A program made the position numbers and the translations under genes. The notes beneath the pieces are model-generated. The model was not told the origin of the DNA. It was given only the letters and a program-made list of their open reading frames with translations, and made no database searches. From the NCBI RefSeq assembly GCF_001570745.1, contig NZ_BCSG01000031.1:1-48362 (forward strand): a stretch of 48,362 nucleotides of DNA, in the 5' to 3' direction. The stretch comes from Alicyclobacillus mali NBRC 102425 (GTDB lineage: Bacteria; Bacillota; Bacilli; Alicyclobacillales; Alicyclobacillaceae). Every line of letters begins with the position of its first letter. Position 1 is the first letter of the stretch. Of the stretch, positions 42,027 through 48,362 are shown piece by piece.

Positions 42027-42887
42027 ATGTTTCGTGCGTCGTCGCAGGCAGGGATGTCCAAAGAGGCGTTTTGGCAGTCGGGATTTAAAGGTGCACTTCT
42101 GGACCTCGACGGCACGTTGTTTCGCGGGCGGGACGTGATCGATGGGGCCCCCGCGTTTGTTCAAGCCCTCCGCTCGCAGGGCGTTCAACCCGTTTTTTTC
42201 ACCAATAACTCCTCGAGGACACCCGCTCAGGTCGCCGCCTTTCTGCGCGATCTCGGCATCGACGCCGTGGTGGACGAGGTGGCCACGTCCGCGCAGGCGG
42301 CTGCAGCCTTGATTCGCCAGCGAGTCGCTGTCGCTGGTGAGCCCGAGAAGGCCCTCGTGGCATTCGTCGGCGGCCCTGGCCTCGAAGAGGCGCTTCGCGA
42401 CGAGGGACTGGAGCCGCGAAGGGCCCGGGCGGATGAACTCCGGGCGGAATGGGTGAACGAGGCCGCTGCCGTCGCCGTGGGGCTCGCGCCAGAGGTTTGC
42501 TACGGCGACCTGGCGCTGCTCGCGCGCGTGGCGCATCGCGTCGGCTGGATGGTCCTCACGAATCCTGACCGGCGGCTGCCCGTCGAGGACGGTTTCATGC
42601 CTGGGAACGGGGCGCTCGGCGCGTTTGTGCAGACGGCCTCGTCGGCCGAGTTGTTTGTGACGGGCAAACCGGATCCGTCGTTTGTCGACTATGCGCTCAG
42701 GCGCTTTGGGCTTCGCCGGGAGGAAGTGGTCATTGTCGGCGACAACGTCGAAACGGACGTGGCGGCTGGGCGAGCTGCCGGTCTGGCGACCGTCTGGGTG
42801 AGATCCGGAATTGGTGGAGAGGTCGATCCGGCTCATTCGCCTGCGTGGATCGTCGACTCCGTGGCCTCGCTTCTTCCGGGCGATTGA
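42027..42887 (+). CDS. HAD-superfamily (NagD-type, class IIA) phosphatase
   Basis: The 286-residue protein has LLDLDGTLFRG (nucleophile Asp26, Asp28), PVFFTNNSSRTPAQVA, the C2-type cap in the middle, FVTGKPDPSFVDYAL with the catalytic Lys and VIVGDNVETDVAAGRAAG with the last acidic pair. It is a small-molecule phosphatase like NagD or AraL; substrate not predictable. ATG 42027 follows AAGGAGGG. Confidence 0.92.
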   Translation: MFRASSQAGMSKEAFWQSGFKGALLDLDGTLFRGRDVIDGAPAFVQALRSQGVQPVFFTNNSSRTPAQVAAFLRDLGIDAVVDEVATSAQAAAALIRQRVAVAGEPEKALVAFVGGPGLEEALRDEGLEPRRARADELRAEWVNEAAAVAVGLAPEVCYGDLALLARVAHRVGWMVLTNPDRRLPVEDGFMPGNGALGAFVQTASSAELFVTGKPDPSFVDYALRRFGLRREEVVIVGDNVETDVAAGRAAGLATVWVRSGIGGEVDPAHSPAWIVDSVASLLPGD

Positions 42888-42927
42888 TACGACCAAGAAT
42901 CCTCGCCAATGTCCAACGAGCGGGACC

Positions 42928-42956
42928 TTGTATCTCGCAGATATAGTGTTTATAAT
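42928..42956 (+). promoter_or_regulatory. Predicted sigma-A promoter of nrdR-nrdJ
   Basis: TTGTAT (42928-42933), 17-nt spacer, perfect TATAAT (42951-42956), about 100 nt before the nrdR ATG. Confidence 0.75.
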
Positions 42957-42992
42957 CGCGGTGACTTGAGTTTCTGACACTACATATGGATT
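42934..42992 (+). promoter_or_regulatory. Candidate pair of NrdR boxes
   Basis: Box 1 (42934-42949) lies inside the promoter spacer and ends in a perfect right half-site, ATATAGTGT. Box 2 (42977-42992, ACACTACATATGGATT) has a good left half. The known consensus is close to ACACTATATATAGTGT. Start-to-start distance is 43 bp, about four helical turns. Each box is imperfect. Confidence 0.5.
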
Positions 42993-43052
42993 CGGCGGCT
43001 TGTCATCTGGAGCGGATTCGCGAGATGCCCGGTGCGCACGGGGGTGAGAGGC

Positions 43053-43559
43053 ATGAAGTGCCCGTATTGCGGAGCGGACAACACGCGCGTGATCGAGTCG
43101 AGGCCCGGAGAGGACGGGAGCACCATTCGTCGGCGGCGCGAATGCATTCACGAGGCCTGTGGTCGGCGCTTTACCACGTATGAGCGGGTGGAGCAGCGGC
43201 CGCTCATGGTTGTGAAAAAGGACCAGAAACGGGAAGAGTTTTCGCGCGATAAGCTCTATCGCGGCATCATGAAGGCGTGTGAAAAGCGCCCCATCCCCGC
43301 GGAGACGCTGGAGGCCGTGTGCGACGAGATCGAGCGAAAACTGCGGCTCGAGTACGAGCGCGAGGTGCCGTCGGCGGTGATCGGCGAGCGCGTCATGGAT
43401 GCGCTTCGGGAGCTCGACGGCGTGGCGTATGTCCGCTTCGCAAGCGTGTACCGGGAATTCCGCGATGTGGAGACGCTTCTCAAGGAAGTGCTCGCGCTCA
43501 TTGGGGATCGGGCGCGGGGAGAACGACCGCCACAATTGGACAAGCCGTCCGACGCCTGA
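43053..43559 (+). CDS. nrdR: Transcriptional repressor NrdR
   Basis: NrdR senses nucleotides through an ATP-cone and represses ribonucleotide reductase genes. The 168-residue protein has the N-terminal zinc ribbon (CPYCGADNTRVIESR and CIHEACGRRFTTYERVE), then the ATP-cone (VVKKDQKREEFSRDKLYRGI) and a conserved YVRFASVYREF end. ATG 43053 follows GGGGGTGAGAGG. nrdJ lies 32 nt downstream, so it probably regulates its own operon. Confidence 0.96.
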   Translation: MKCPYCGADNTRVIESRPGEDGSTIRRRRECIHEACGRRFTTYERVEQRPLMVVKKDQKREEFSRDKLYRGIMKACEKRPIPAETLEAVCDEIERKLRLEYEREVPSAVIGERVMDALRELDGVAYVRFASVYREFRDVETLLKEVLALIGDRARGERPPQLDKPSDA

Positions 43560-43591
43560 ACGTCGTTTCCGCGTGACAGAGGAGGATCAGA

Positions 43592-46500
43592 ATGGCCATC
43601 GAACAGCGGGAGAGGCCCATGTTGGATCTGAACGACGAAGATTATCTGGGGCCAACCGGCGAAAAGATCGTCGCGGATAGGTACCTGCTGAAGGACATCC
43701 GCAAGGAAGCGCTGGCGCCAGGGGCACTTGTCGTCGCCGTGTTGGACAAGAAGCGCGCATACCACGAACTTGCGCGCGTGAAGGCGGTGGACCGCGACGC
43801 GGATGAGGTGACGGTGGAGCTCCGGGACGGAACGCTCACAGATCTGCCGGTGAGTCAGGTGGACATACCGCTCGAAACATCCCCTCGGCAGATGTGGCGG
43901 CGCGTCGCCCGGGGCGCTGCGGCGGTCACGCGCCAGCCGGAGGTGTGGGAAGAGGCGTTTTACGAGCTTCAGAAGGGCTGGCGCTATGTTCCCGGCGGGC
44001 GTATCAACGCGTCTCTCGGGACGGGCATGCAGGTGACGAGCTACAACTGCTTTGTCATTCCGAACGTGGGCCCCGATCTTCGCGACTACGCCGAATCGTT
44101 CGGCCAGACGCTGGAGATCCAGGCGCGGAGCGGCGGCGTGGGCATGAACCTGTCCCGCATTCCGCCTCAGGGCACATTGATTCCCGTGAGCACCGCGTCG
44201 CGGAAGGCGGATCTCATGCTGGTCCTGGACGCCTGGCACCCCGATCTCGTCGACTTCTTGGAGACCGAGTACGCTCATTCGACCAAGGTCGTCCGCGCGG
44301 ACGCGGCGTTTTGGCGCGCCGTGGAGGAAGACGACGAGTGGGTGTTTCGGTTTCCGGACACGTCGGTGGAAGGGTATGACGAGACATGGACGGGCGATCT
44401 CGACGCGTGGTTGCGCCAGGGGCTGCGCACCGAGGAGCATGGGCGCATCCGCGCGCGCGAGCTCATGGAAAAGATCCTGGCGTCCGACGCGCACCTCGTC
44501 CCGCAGGCTGTGGGATTCTGCCTGAGCCCTGGTGACAGCCGCAGCACCATCGCGAGAACTCTGGGGGATATGTGGGAGGCGATGCGGGACGGCAAGCGCG
44601 TCTCGCTCGTCCTGTCGTCGCTTCGCCCGCGATACAGCTACGTCCGCGGCGTGAACGGGCGATCGTCCGGCGCGTACTCGTGGGGGCTTCTCTACGACAA
44701 GGGGAACCAGGTGTTCGGCGAGGGCTTCGGTCCCGTCGGCGTCGGGGAAATCATGAGCGTGGGCTGCCAGCTCACCCTCCAGGGCGGTTCCCGCCGTGGC
44801 GCGCTGATGCTCATCCTGAACGACCGTCACGCCGATTTGCCCAAGTTCATTCGCGCGAAGCAAGTGGACGGCGTCATTACCGGTGCCAACATCAGCGTGG
44901 GCGTGTCCGAGGAGTTCATGGACGCCAAACGCCGTGGCGAGTCGTGGCAGCTCGGATTTGTCCCGCCGTCTCACCGCGAGGCATTCGATGGGGACTTCGG
45001 GCGCTGGCTCGAAGAAGAAAGACCGTTTGAGGTCACGGAGACCGTCTCCGCTGCAAACCTGTGGCGCGACATCTGTGAGTCGGCGTGGAAGTCGGCCGAG
45101 CCGGGCGTCGTCTTTTTGGGTCGATCCAATGCGATGAGCAACTCGTGGTACTTCAACCCGCTCGTCGCCACCAATCCGTGTGGGGAGCAGCCGCTTCCGC
45201 CCTATGGGATCTGCAATCTCGGCGCGGTCGTGTTGGCTCGGTTTGCCAATGGCTTTCGCGATAGCGGCGTTCGGACCGAATTCGCAGATCCCGAGCGCGA
45301 GGCTTATGTGCGCTCCTGCCTTCTCGAGAAGTTTCCGGAGGACGAGGCGGAGTTTCTCCTGCGTCACATCCGCTGGGAGGATCTCGAGTCCACGACGCGC
45401 CGAGGGATTCGGTTCCAGGACGCCGTGATCGACGCGACCTACTATCCGTTCGAAGAAAACCGGCAGAACCAGATGTCCGAGCGCCGCGTGGGGCTTGGAA
45501 TCATGGGGCTGCACGATCTGATGCTCTACTGCGGCATTCGGTACGGCTCGGAGGAAAGCGTCAAGCTGATCGACGTGCTGATGGGGCTCATGGCGGAGTG
45601 GGCGTATCTCGAGTCCGTCGAGCTGGCGAAGGAGTACGGGCCGTTTCCGAAGTTTGACGCGGAGAAGTTCCTGCAATCCGGCTTCATGCGCCACATGGCC
45701 GCGGAGCGCCCGCACGTGGTCGAAGCCATCCGCAAGCACGGGGTGCGAAATGTCACGACCATGACCATCGCGCCCACCGGTACCACGGGCACGATGGTCG
45801 GCTGTTCGACCGGGTGCGAGCCGTACTACGCGTGGTCGTACTTCCGCAACTCTCGCCTCGGTTTGTTCGAGGAACACGCGTCGATCGTCGAGGAATACCG
45901 GCGCGCACATCCCAACGAAGAGGGTCTGCCGCCCTACTTCGTCACCGCGATGGAGCTGACGCCGGAGGAGCACGTCCGCGTGCAGGCGGCGCTGCAGCGG
46001 TGGATCGACAGCTCCATCTCCAAGACGTGCAACGCGCCGAACTCGTACACGGTGGAAGACACGGTGAAACTGTACGATCTCGCCTATGAACTCGGCTGCA
46101 AGGGGATCACCATCTACCGGGACGGGTCGCGCAGCGAGCAGGTGCTGTCTTTGAAGAAGGACGATGAAGCGGGCGACGGCCAGGGCGCGGGAGGCGCGGC
46201 GGTTTCCGAGGCAAACGAGAAGGCGGTGCAACCGGCCCCAGCTGCCCCGGGCGGATACGTGAAGCGCCGGCGCCCCGACGTCCTGTACGGTGCGACGTAT
46301 CGCAAGGAGACGCCGCTCGGCAAGGCGTTTATCACGATCAACGACGACCCGGACACGCACATGGCCACCGAGGTGTTTGTCAACGTGGGCAAGGCCGGAT
46401 CGGACGTGTACGCGGCCAACGAGGCGCTCGGCCGGGCCATCACGCTGTACCTGCGCGAGTCGAACAACCCGAACCGCGAGGCGGAGTTGGTGAAACACTT

Positions 46501-46789
46501 CTCCGGCATCGGGGGCCAAAATGCCGTGGGCTTCGGCGCGCAGCGCATCACGTCGGTGCCGGACGCCATCGCGAAGGCCCTGATCGAGCACGCCGAGACG
46601 TTCCCGCTCCGCCACATGGCGGCGCGCCAGGCGGCGACGTCTGCGCCGGACGAGGGCGACGGGGCGAAGCCGTCGGAGCTGAGGGCGTATTCCATCGCGA
46701 AGGATTGGTGTCCCGAGTGCCATCAGCACACGCTGATTCGCCAGGGCGGGTGCTACGAATGTGAGGCGTGCGGCTATAGCAAATGTTGA
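43592..46789 (+). CDS. nrdJ: Vitamin B12-dependent (class II) ribonucleotide reductase
   Basis: NrdJ reduces ribonucleotides to deoxyribonucleotides with adenosylcobalamin and needs no oxygen. The 1065-residue protein has the substrate-site GTGMQVTSYNCFVIPN, the NPCGEQPLPPYGICNLG loop with the radical Cys530, PTGTTGTMVG, and SKTCNAPNSYTVEDT. A low-complexity Ala/Gly/Glu linker (about residues 855-890) joins to a C-terminal domain ending in the CPECHQHTL and CYECEACGYSKC zinc/redox cysteines. No intein is present. ATG 43592 follows AGAGGAGGA. Confidence 0.96.
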   Translation: MAIEQRERPMLDLNDEDYLGPTGEKIVADRYLLKDIRKEALAPGALVVAVLDKKRAYHELARVKAVDRDADEVTVELRDGTLTDLPVSQVDIPLETSPRQMWRRVARGAAAVTRQPEVWEEAFYELQKGWRYVPGGRINASLGTGMQVTSYNCFVIPNVGPDLRDYAESFGQTLEIQARSGGVGMNLSRIPPQGTLIPVSTASRKADLMLVLDAWHPDLVDFLETEYAHSTKVVRADAAFWRAVEEDDEWVFRFPDTSVEGYDETWTGDLDAWLRQGLRTEEHGRIRARELMEKILASDAHLVPQAVGFCLSPGDSRSTIARTLGDMWEAMRDGKRVSLVLSSLRPRYSYVRGVNGRSSGAYSWGLLYDKGNQVFGEGFGPVGVGEIMSVGCQLTLQGGSRRGALMLILNDRHADLPKFIRAKQVDGVITGANISVGVSEEFMDAKRRGESWQLGFVPPSHREAFDGDFGRWLEEERPFEVTETVSAANLWRDICESAWKSAEPGVVFLGRSNAMSNSWYFNPLVATNPCGEQPLPPYGICNLGAVVLARFANGFRDSGVRTEFADPEREAYVRSCLLEKFPEDEAEFLLRHIRWEDLESTTRRGIRFQDAVIDATYYPFEENRQNQMSERRVGLGIMGLHDLMLYCGIRYGSEESVKLIDVLMGLMAEWAYLESVELAKEYGPFPKFDAEKFLQSGFMRHMAAERPHVVEAIRKHGVRNVTTMTIAPTGTTGTMVGCSTGCEPYYAWSYFRNSRLGLFEEHASIVEEYRRAHPNEEGLPPYFVTAMELTPEEHVRVQAALQRWIDSSISKTCNAPNSYTVEDTVKLYDLAYELGCKGITIYRDGSRSEQVLSLKKDDEAGDGQGAGGAAVSEANEKAVQPAPAAPGGYVKRRRPDVLYGATYRKETPLGKAFITINDDPDTHMATEVFVNVGKAGSDVYAANEALGRAITLYLRESNNPNREAELVKHFSGIGGQNAVGFGAQRITSVPDAIAKALIEHAETFPLRHMAARQAATSAPDEGDGAKPSELRAYSIAKDWCPECHQHTLIRQGGCYECEACGYSKC

Positions 46790-46795
46790 TCGCGC

Positions 46796-46821
46796 GGGCG
46801 GCTCGAACGTTCGAGCCGCCC
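46796..46821. terminator. Perfect 26-bp palindrome after nrdJ
   Basis: GGGCGGCTCGAAC directly followed by its reverse complement (46796-46821). With no loop to spare and no T-tract it is an unusual terminator; it could also bind a dimeric protein. It lies 7 nt after the nrdJ stop. Confidence 0.45.
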
Positions 46822-46855
46822 CATCGTGTGCGTGCGGCGATTCTCCCCAGCGGTA

Positions 46856-46884
46856 TTGCGCGGACGGCGAGGAACGAATATCAT
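46856..46884 (+). promoter_or_regulatory. Predicted promoter of the cation efflux gene
   Basis: TTGCGC (46856-46861), 17-nt spacer, TATCAT (46879-46884), 52 nt before the ATG. Both hexamers are imperfect. Confidence 0.45.
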
Positions 46885-46935
46885 GAAGGTGATCGCGGCA
46901 TCGGGCCGCGGGACCACGCACGAGGAGAACGAACG

Positions 46936-47967
46936 ATGTCCCATTCGCATGAAGGCCATCCGCATGGTCATCATCACGCGCATGGTGGCGGGCACGCGCA
47001 CGAAGGCGAATGGCTGCATGTGCACGCGCCGGCCGACAAGATGCGCCTCGCGTTCTGGTTGACGGCGTTGGTGTTTCTCGCGGAACTTCTCGGTGGGTTG
47101 GTGTCCGGCAGTTTGGCGCTCATGTCCGATGCGGGCCACGTGCTCACGGACATGGCCGCGCTCGGGCTCTCCTGGTACGCCCTCCGGCAGGCCGAGAGGC
47201 CGTCCGATGCGCGCATGACGTTTGGCTATCATCGCGCAGGCATTCTGGCCGCGCTGATGAACGCGCTGCTGCTGCTCGGCGTCACCGGATGGGTGATGGT
47301 CGAGGCGTGGAACCGCCTGCAACATCCTCGGCCGATTGAGCCGCTGTGGATGTCGCTTAGCGCTCTGGTCGGCGTCGTGGTCAACCTCGGCATGGCGCTT
47401 GCCATGCGCGGCGAGGACAACTTGAACGTGCGGAGCGCCGTGCTTCACATGGTGGGCGACATGGCGGCGTCTCTCGGCGTGATCGCGGCGGGCGCCGTGA
47501 TCGCGTGGACGCACTGGGAGCCCATCGATCCGATTTTGAGCGTGGCCATCGCGCTCGCCATCGCGTACGGCGCCATTCGGCTGGCGCGCCGCGCCACGCG
47601 CATCCTGATGGAGGGCGCGCCGGCCGACGTGAATGCCCGCGACGTCGTGAACGCCATCCTCGCGGTGGAAGGCGTGCGGGGCGTGCACGATCTTCACATC
47701 TGGTCCATCGCCAACGGGCGCAATGCGCTCTCGTGCCATGTGGAGATGGACGGCGTCACCACGGTTTCGGAGACCCAGGGCGTGATCCGGGAAATCGAGC
47801 ACCGGCTGCGCCATCTCAACATCGGGCACGTCACCGTGCAGGTGGAAGACGAGGCCCATCCTCACGAGCCGAGCGTGTTCTGCGCTCAGGCGCATCAGGG
47901 GACTCGCCGCGCCGACGTCAATGGGGCGGGCGGTGAAGGTTCAAGATCACCACGCCCGCCACAATGA
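46936..47967 (+). CDS. CDF-family cation (zinc/cobalt) efflux transporter
   Basis: The 343-residue protein has a His-rich N-terminus (MSHSHEGHPHGHHHAHGGGH), six membrane spans with the metal-site pattern SDAGHVLTDMAAL in span 2 and VLHMVGDMAASLGV in span 5, and a C-terminal ferredoxin-like domain (GVRGVHDLHIWS). It resembles ZitB/CzcD exporters. The ATG at 46936 has GAGGAG 9 nt upstream; a longer in-frame reading from 46783 lacks a ribosome binding site. Its last 50 bp overlap the convergent SMR gene, so the C-terminal tail (GSRSPRPPQ) is probably not conserved. Confidence 0.93.
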   Translation: MSHSHEGHPHGHHHAHGGGHAHEGEWLHVHAPADKMRLAFWLTALVFLAELLGGLVSGSLALMSDAGHVLTDMAALGLSWYALRQAERPSDARMTFGYHRAGILAALMNALLLLGVTGWVMVEAWNRLQHPRPIEPLWMSLSALVGVVVNLGMALAMRGEDNLNVRSAVLHMVGDMAASLGVIAAGAVIAWTHWEPIDPILSVAIALAIAYGAIRLARRATRILMEGAPADVNARDVVNAILAVEGVRGVHDLHIWSIANGRNALSCHVEMDGVTTVSETQGVIREIEHRLRHLNIGHVTVQVEDEAHPHEPSVFCAQAHQGTRRADVNGAGGEGSRSPRPPQ

Positions 47968-48241
47968 GCCCGATGCCCACGGCCATGATGGGCGTGATGG
48001 GTTGCCTGTACACCACCGCGCCGATGGCCGCGATGGCCGCAATGCCGATGCCGGACCAGATGGCGTACGCCACGCCGATGGGGATGGTTCGAAGCGCCTG
48101 CGACAGCGCGTAGAAGGAGAGCGCGTAGCCCAGGACCACGGCTATCGAGGGCCAGAACCTGGAAAAGCCTTGGGTCCCTTTGAGCATCGAAGTCGCAAAC
48201 ACTTCGCACGCAATGGCAGCTGCTAAGAACCAACCGTTCAC
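47918..48241 (-). CDS. Small multidrug resistance (SMR) family efflux protein
   Basis: The 107-residue protein has four membrane spans. Span 1 carries the essential Glu13 (AAAIACEVFATSMLKGTQGF), and the SMR signature ALRTIPIGVAYAIWSGIGIA follows. This pattern is closer to EmrE/QacC/EbrA drug exporters than to guanidinium exporters (Gdx), though the call is not firm. The GTG at 48241 follows GAGAGGAG with good spacing. Divergent from the partial gene at the window end. Confidence 0.92.
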   Translation of the reverse strand: MNGWFLAAAIACEVFATSMLKGTQGFSRFWPSIAVVLGYALSFYALSQALRTIPIGVAYAIWSGIGIAAIAAIGAVVYRQPITPIMAVGIGLIVAGVVILNLHRPPH

Positions 48242-48323
48242 AGCTTTTCACTCCTCTCCGGGAACGTCGGAGACGGGCGATCGCGCATACGCTATAGCAC
48301 AGACGCGGTTGGAGGTGCCCGAC

Positions 48324-48362
48324 ATGACGTATCCCGCGGATCAAGCATATCTCGAGCCTTTT
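48324..48362 (+). CDS. Start of an unidentified gene cut by the window end
   Basis: ATG 48324 with GGAGG about 9 nt upstream opens a frame encoding MTYPADQAYLEPF before the window stops. Thirteen residues are too few to identify it. The ribosome binding site and divergent position relative to the SMR gene support a real gene. Confidence 0.5.
   Translation, partial: MTYPADQAYLEPF

Noticed and set aside
43592-46789. Intein in NrdJ
   Set aside because: The reductase motifs are contiguous, length is normal for this group, and no splicing blocks are seen.
43256-46921. A 1221-codon open frame antisense to nrdJ
   Set aside because: Shadow of a GC-rich gene; composition is dominated by Arg, His and Ala with no recognisable domain.
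1-48362. CRISPR array, prophage or intact insertion sequence
   Set aside because: No regularly spaced repeats, integrase, transposase or phage structural genes were seen on either strand.

Overview
The window looks like chromosomal DNA of an aerobic, endospore-forming, GC-rich Bacillota. An Alicyclobacillus-type thermoacidophile is the best guess. The reasons are GerA/GerB/GerC germination genes, a full-length B12-dependent ribonucleotide reductase, Bacillus-style menaquinone, Pst/PhoU and FdhA-DUF1641-FdhD clusters, strong GGAGG ribosome binding sites, many GTG/TTG starts, and high GC with codon bias to match. The species assignment is inference from gene content. Almost all of the window is ordinary core chromosome. 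No prophage, insertion sequence or CRISPR array is visible.

Layout. 1-2611 (+): end of a gerA-type gene, gerC lipoprotein, a 55-residue membrane peptide and gerB permease. 2665-5856 (-): thiamine salvage operon tenA-thiD-thiM-thiE under a TPP riboswitch. 5932-8426 (+): Nif3-like protein, EamA transporter, and an AT-richer GNAT acetyltransferase that may be acquired. 8859-10967 (+): a YyaL/DUF255 thioredoxin-domain gene interrupted by an in-frame 33-nt segment starting with TAG. 11020-15342 (+): formate dehydrogenase operon (fdhA, DUF1641 gene, fdhD). 15392-22784: menA (-) divergent from menB-menE-menF-menD-menH (+), with menC absent. 22979-25983 (+): pstS-pstC-pstA. 26151-29803 (+): two UgtP/MGDG-synthase-type glycosyltransferases flanking a NodB-type deacetylase and a YkoP-like protein. 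29788-30270 (-): flavin reductase. 30498-31388 (+): LysM/NlpC-P60 hydrolase. 31470-33186 (-): a possible 46-residue peptide, then phoU and pstB. 33187-35197: a structured intergenic region (Pho box, a possible small RNA), a 7Fe-type ferredoxin, a small lipoprotein and a decayed oligopeptide ABC-transporter remnant. 35198-36568 (+): GH1 beta-glucosidase. 36611-37448 (-): CBO0543-family membrane protein and tRNA-Leu(CAG). 37593-38429 (+): dapF. 38452-41938 (-): metallo-beta-lactamase-fold protein, GT-C glycosyltransferase, GT2 glycosyltransferase and small EamA protein. 42027-47967 (+): HAD phosphatase, nrdR-nrdJ and a CDF zinc exporter. 47918-48241 (-): SMR efflux protein. The first 13 codons of another gene close the window.

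How the genes fit together. Menaquinone synthesis and a formate dehydrogenase feed a quinone-based respiratory chain. The phosphate uptake genes are split into pstSCA and pstB-phoU. Each half has an upstream array of direct hexamer repeats resembling Bacillus PhoP boxes, and the gap holds glycolipid-type glycosyltransferases, suggesting (inference) a phosphate-limitation envelope-remodelling neighbourhood. nrdR-nrdJ carries its own apparent NrdR boxes.

The most unusual signal is the DUF255 interruption at 9027-9059. Two matched TCG codons flank a UAG and a GC-rich hairpin, and removing exactly 33 nt restores the family's conserved active-site motif. It may be a simple disruption, a readthrough site, or a candidate programmed translational bypass like that of phage T4 gene 60.
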